Below are positions 59,902 to 64,000 of a stretch of 64,000 bases of DNA, in pieces. The stretch spans positions 25,802 through 89,801 of the forward strand of contig CAYTZH010000017.1 in assembly GCA_964442285.1 (NCBI GenBank), in the 5' to 3' direction. A program made the position numbers and the translations under genes. The notes under the pieces are model-generated. The model made no database searches, was not told the DNA's origin, and saw nothing but the letters and a program-made list of their open reading frames with translations. The DNA is from CAYTZH01 sp964442285 (GTDB taxonomy: Bacteria; Myxococcota_A; UBA9160; JAFDET01). Within the stretch, counting starts at the first letter, position 1; each line of letters begins with the position of its first letter.

Positions 59902-60620
59902 CGACGCCGAGCTACCGCATCCAGGGGCGGGAGGTGACGCTGCCGTGCGAGGTGCGCGACGCCTCCTCGGGGGCCGCGACCTTCCTCGTGTCGTCGGCCG
60001 CCGCCCGCACGATGCTCCCCGACGCCTTCGACCCGGCCGAGCTGCTGCCCGGGCGCGCCCTGCTCTCGGTGGCCGTGATCGACTATCGCGACAACGACCT
60101 GGGGGACTACAACGAGGTCTCGATCGCGTTCTTCGTGCGACCCGCGGGCTCGGGCCACGGACGCCTGGCCAACGCCCGCGCCATGCTCCGCGGCGGGCTC
60201 CCCACCTACATCCACTGGCTGCCGGTGGACCAGGCGTTCACCCAGGAGGCCGGCCACCAGATCTGGGGCTTCCCGAAGACCGTGGAGAGGATCGACTTCC
60301 GCTACGAGACCGACCGGGCCCGCTGCCGGCTCGAGGCCGACGGCGCCCACGTGCTCACCCTGAGCCTGCCCCGCGGCGGCCAGCGCCGGATGCCGGACGC
60401 AGCGCTGTGCACCTACACCCTGATCCACGGGGTCGCCCACCGCACGGCCTTCGTCTCCGGGGCCGAGGGCTTCGGCATCCGCCGGGGTGGCTGCCAGCTC
60501 GAGCTGGGCGGTCACCCCTATTCGGAGGGCCTGCGCCGGCTCGGGCTGCCCAAGCGGCCGCTGATGTGCACCTGGATGGAGCACATGCACGGCCGCTTCG
60601 AGGCCCCCGAGAAGCTCTAG
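59898..60620 (+). CDS. Acetoacetate decarboxylase-family protein
   Basis: A 240-residue ADC-like fold protein. The segment QIWGFPKTVERIDFRYE carries the Lys expected at the Schiff-base position. VAVIDYRDNDLGDYNEVSIAFF is typical of the wider family, whose members include decarboxylases and lyases of unknown substrate. ATG at 59898 overlaps the korB stop (ATGA). It is probably co-transcribed with korAB. Substrate unassigned. Confidence 0.78.
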   Translation: MTTPSYRIQGREVTLPCEVRDASSGAATFLVSSAAARTMLPDAFDPAELLPGRALLSVAVIDYRDNDLGDYNEVSIAFFVRPAGSGHGRLANARAMLRGGLPTYIHWLPVDQAFTQEAGHQIWGFPKTVERIDFRYETDRARCRLEADGAHVLTLSLPRGGQRRMPDAALCTYTLIHGVAHRTAFVSGAEGFGIRRGGCQLELGGHPYSEGLRRLGLPKRPLMCTWMEHMHGRFEAPEKL

Positions 60621-60642
60621 CCGCCGGCGAAGCGGACGACGC

Positions 60643-61461
60643 TCAGGCCGTCTGGGGCGAGGCCCCGCCCCAGCTCCCCACCGACACGGGCTCGGGAAGA
60701 GCCATGGCCGGCCGCGCCGGCGCCGGGGCGGCGATGCCGAACTCCTCGCGCAGCGCCCGCAGCGTGGGCAGGGAGGGCACCAGCGTCCGCCACAGGGCCT
60801 GCTTCCAGCCGTGCTGGAACGCCCGCATCAGGGAGAAGTTCTCGCCGTTGAAGATCCCGTAGACGGCGGGGGCGAACGGGAAGCGCTTCACGCGCCGGCC
60901 CATGCGCCGCAGGATGCCCGGCCAGTCGTCGTGGCGGCTGCCGAGGAGGCTGCCGTCGAAGTCCATCCGGGGAGCCTCGGGAAGGTCCTCCGGCCGCAGG
61001 CGCATGACCACGCAGCTGCCGCAGAGCTTCCAGAAGCGGAGCTGGGGGCGCATGCGCGCGGTGCGGGCGTCGCGCTCCCAGCCCCAGCCCGCGACCCAGG
61101 CGTCCACCTCGGGATGGGCGTTCACCAGCTCGGCCACCCGGCGGCTCACCCAGTCGTCCGCGTCCACCACCATCACGGCGCCGCCGCCTTCCTCGCGCAG
61201 CCAGGCTGCCGCGGCGGTGACCCGCCACAGCTTGTCGGCCTCGCCCGGCCTCTCGAGGGACCTGGGGCCCGGCACGTGCAGGAAGACGATGCGCGGGTCG
61301 CGGGTCCGGACCTGGGGCAGGTCCTCGTAGGCGACCACGATCCGGAAGTCCGGATCCGTCTGGCGGAGGATCGACTGCAGGGTGGCGTCCAGGTCGGCGA
61401 CGACCCGGTCCCAGTCGTTCGCGAAGCGGCGGGGCTTGAGGGGGACGATGAACGTGAGCAC
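60643..61461 (-). CDS. Family 2-like glycosyltransferase
   Basis: A 272-residue soluble GT-A-fold protein. Key parts are LTFIVPLKPRRFANDW at the N terminus, the DxD-like site VMVVDADDWVSRRVAEL, and MRAFQHGWKQALWRTLV near the C terminus. No membrane helix. GTG at 61461. Convergent with the korAB-adc operon and divergent from none; acceptor unknown. Confidence 0.72.
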   Translation of the reverse strand: MLTFIVPLKPRRFANDWDRVVADLDATLQSILRQTDPDFRIVVAYEDLPQVRTRDPRIVFLHVPGPRSLERPGEADKLWRVTAAAAWLREEGGGAVMVVDADDWVSRRVAELVNAHPEVDAWVAGWGWERDARTARMRPQLRFWKLCGSCVVMRLRPEDLPEAPRMDFDGSLLGSRHDDWPGILRRMGRRVKRFPFAPAVYGIFNGENFSLMRAFQHGWKQALWRTLVPSLPTLRALREEFGIAAPAPARPAMALPEPVSVGSWGGASPQTA

Positions 61462-61540
61462 CGGGACACCTCCCAGGCTCCCCTTCCCCGGGGCTCCTGA
61501 AGTGGGTGGTGTCCCGTCTCGAGAAATGGCAAGCGGACGC

Positions 61541-62415
<875 letters not shown>

Positions 62416-62416
<1 letters not shown>

Positions 62417-63585
62417 TACGCCCCTCCTCGCGCGGCCGCCACCGCCTTCTCGCCGGCCTCGCGCAGGGTCTCCGCCGGGATGATGTCCAGGCCCGAGTCG
62501 GCCAGGATCTGCCGCCCCTCGGCCGCGTTGGTGCCCTGTAGCCGCACCACCAGGGGCAGGCTCAGGCCCACCTCGCGCGCGCCTGCCACCACGCCCTCGG
62601 CGATGAGGTCGCAGCGAACGATGCCGCCGAAGATGTTCACCAGGATCGCCTTCACGCTCTCGTCGCGGAGGATGAGCTTGAAGGCGGCCGTCACCTTGGC
62701 CTCGTCGACGCCGCCGCCGCAGTCGAGGAAGTTGGCGGGCTGCCCGCCGCAGACCGCGATCATGTCGAGGGTCGCCATGGCCAGGCCCGCCCCGTTCACC
62801 ATGCAGCCGATGTCGCCGTCGAGGCCCACGTAGGCCAGGTCGAGCTCGTTGGCCTCGCGCTCCCGGGGGTCCTCCTCGTCGGGATCGTAGAGCTCGCGGA
62901 GGCCGGGATGCCGGTACAGGGCGCTGTCGTCGAAGTTGAGCTTGCAGTCCAGGGCCAGCACGTCCCCGTCCTCGGTGACCACCAGCGGGTTGATCTCCGC
63001 CAGCGAGCCGTCCTTCTCCACGAAGAGCCGATAGAGACCCTGCAGGAAGGCGTCGAACTTCTTCACCTGGGCCGCGTCCAGCCCCAGGCCGAAGCCGAGC
63101 TTGCGGGCCTGGTAGGGCTGGAGTCCGAGCCCCGGGTCGACGAGCTCCGTCAGGATCTTCTCGGGGCTCTTCGCCGCCACCTCCTCGATCTCCATGCCGC
63201 CCTCGGTGGAGGCGATCACGGCGAGGCGTTCGCTGGCGCGGTCGAGGACGATCCCCAGGTACAGCTCCCGGGCGATCTGGGAGCCCGCCTCCACGTAGAC
63301 CTTCCGCACCAGCTTGCCCTCGGGCCCCGTCTGGTGGGTGACCAGGGTCATGCCGAGGATCTCGCTGGCGGCCTGCTTGGCCTCCCCGGGCGACTTCGCC
63401 AGCTTGATGCCGCCGCCCTTGCCGCGGCCGCCGGCGTGCACCTGCGCCTTCACCACGGCGAGGTCGGCGCCGAGGTTGCGGGCCGCGCGCTCCGCCTCGG
63501 CCGGGGTGGTGGCGAGCTCACCCGGGGGAACGGCGACGCCGTACTCCCGCAGCAGGGCCTTGGCCTGGTACTCGTGGACGTTCAC
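62416..63585 (-). CDS. sucC: Succinyl-CoA synthetase beta subunit
   Basis: A 389-residue ATP-grasp subunit starting MNVHEYQAKALLREYGV. It has KAQVHAGGRGKGGG, EINPLVVTEDGDVLALDCKL and GGGVDEAKVTAAF with the downstream ILVNIFGGIVRCDLIAEG. GTG at 63585 has GGAGAA upstream. Follows mdh by 10 bases. Confidence 0.96.
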
Positions 63586-63595
63586 CGGTTCTCCG

Positions 63596-64000
63596 CTAGA
63601 GCTCGATCTGCTCGACGAGGGAGCGGACGTGCTCCACGGACGCGTCGAACTCCTTGCGCTCGTCGGCGTCCATCTCCACCTCGATCACCCGCTCGAGGCC
63701 GCCGGCGCCGATCACGCAGGGCACGCCCACGTAGAGGCCGTTGACGCCGTACTCGCCCTCCAGGAGACAGGCACAGGCCAGCACCCGCTTCTTGTCCCGC
63801 AGGTAGGCCTCGGCCATCTCCAGGGCCGAGAGCGCCGGCGACACGAAGGCCGAGCCGGTCTTGAGCAGGCCCACCACCTCGCCGCCGGCCTTCTTGGTGC
63901 GCTCGACGATCGCCTCGAGGCGGTCGGCGGAGATGAACTGCTGCACCGGGATGCCGGCCACGGTGCAGTAGCGGATCAGGGGGACCATGGTGTCGCCGTG
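63596..64000 (-). CDS. mdh: Malate dehydrogenase, C-terminal part (runs off the window)
   Basis: The C-terminal 134 residues of an LDH-like malate dehydrogenase: HGDTMVPLIRYCTVAGIP, VGLLKTGSAFVSPALSALEMAEAYL, and the end LEGEYGVNGLYVGVPCVIGAGGLE. The catalytic His-containing part HGDTMV is at the window edge. Operon with sucC and sucD. Confidence 0.94.
   Translation of the reverse strand, partial: HGDTMVPLIRYCTVAGIPVQQFISADRLEAIVERTKKAGGEVVGLLKTGSAFVSPALSALEMAEAYLRDKKRVLACACLLEGEYGVNGLYVGVPCVIGAGGLERVIEVEMDADERKEFDASVEHVRSLVEQIEL

Overview
The window is very GC-rich, with frequent GTG and some TTG starts, dense four-base start/stop overlaps and two 100-N assembly gaps. This suggests a draft or metagenome-assembled genome. 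Gene content points to a gliding or twitching Gram-negative bacterium of the Myxococcota/Deltaproteobacteria type. The evidence is a type IV pilus locus in the order pilA-pilin-pilG-pilH-pilI-pilD as in Myxococcus, a Tgl-like TPR lipoprotein, PATAN/DUF4388 proteins, a two-subunit 2-oxoglutarate:ferredoxin oxidoreductase, and outer-membrane genes (lptE, lnt). Assignment is by content and synteny only.

Layout. Positions 1-7.4 kb hold lnt-ybeY-phoH, a DUF4388 protein with a TPR/zinc-ribbon membrane protein, rpsT, and convergent holA-lptE. Positions 7.4-24.4 kb hold one 13-gene chemosensory operon on the minus strand: PATAN protein, CheY, CheA, CheW, CheW, MCP, zinc-ribbon/pseudo-receiver, HEAT-repeat protein, CheR, CheB, GAF protein, CheY, MCP. 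A possible sigma-28-type promoter lies just upstream. Positions 24.4-32.6 kb hold a housekeeping operon (DUF177-rpmF-fabD-acpP-fabF-rpiB/glyA-nrdR-ribD-ribH-nusB-M17N). In it RpiB and GlyA are fused into one reading frame, and genes usual in such clusters (plsX, fabH, fabG, ribE, ribBA) are absent.

Positions 32.7-39.3 kb on the plus strand hold gltX, two tandem TMTC-like GT-C/TPR membrane proteins and a UbiA-family prenyltransferase, with tRNA-Gln on the opposite strand. Positions 39.3-44.4 kb hold the pilus export locus with a near-perfect sigma-54 promoter before pilA. Positions 44.6-49 kb hold tRNA-Glu, a DEDDh exonuclease, a lipopolysaccharide-kinase-like protein, two ECF sigma factors, a PilZ protein and a lipoprotein. 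Positions 49-57 kb hold ppdK, glyS, recO, a RodZ-like protein, a Tgl-like lipoprotein and an unknown protein. The RodZ-like and unknown proteins are each interrupted by an N gap inside an in-frame tandem repeat. Positions 57-64 kb hold korA-korB, an acetoacetate-decarboxylase-family protein, a family-2 glycosyltransferase, and sucD, sucC and mdh.

The genes suggest a surface-motility organism. The chemosensory operon, PilZ protein, Tgl-like lipoprotein and PilA/GHI/D genes could form one motility module, and the GT-C/UbiA genes may modify the surface. The kor, suc and mdh genes supply TCA-cycle steps. Short in-frame tandem duplications recur across the window (22, 24, 36, 41 and 69 bp periods).
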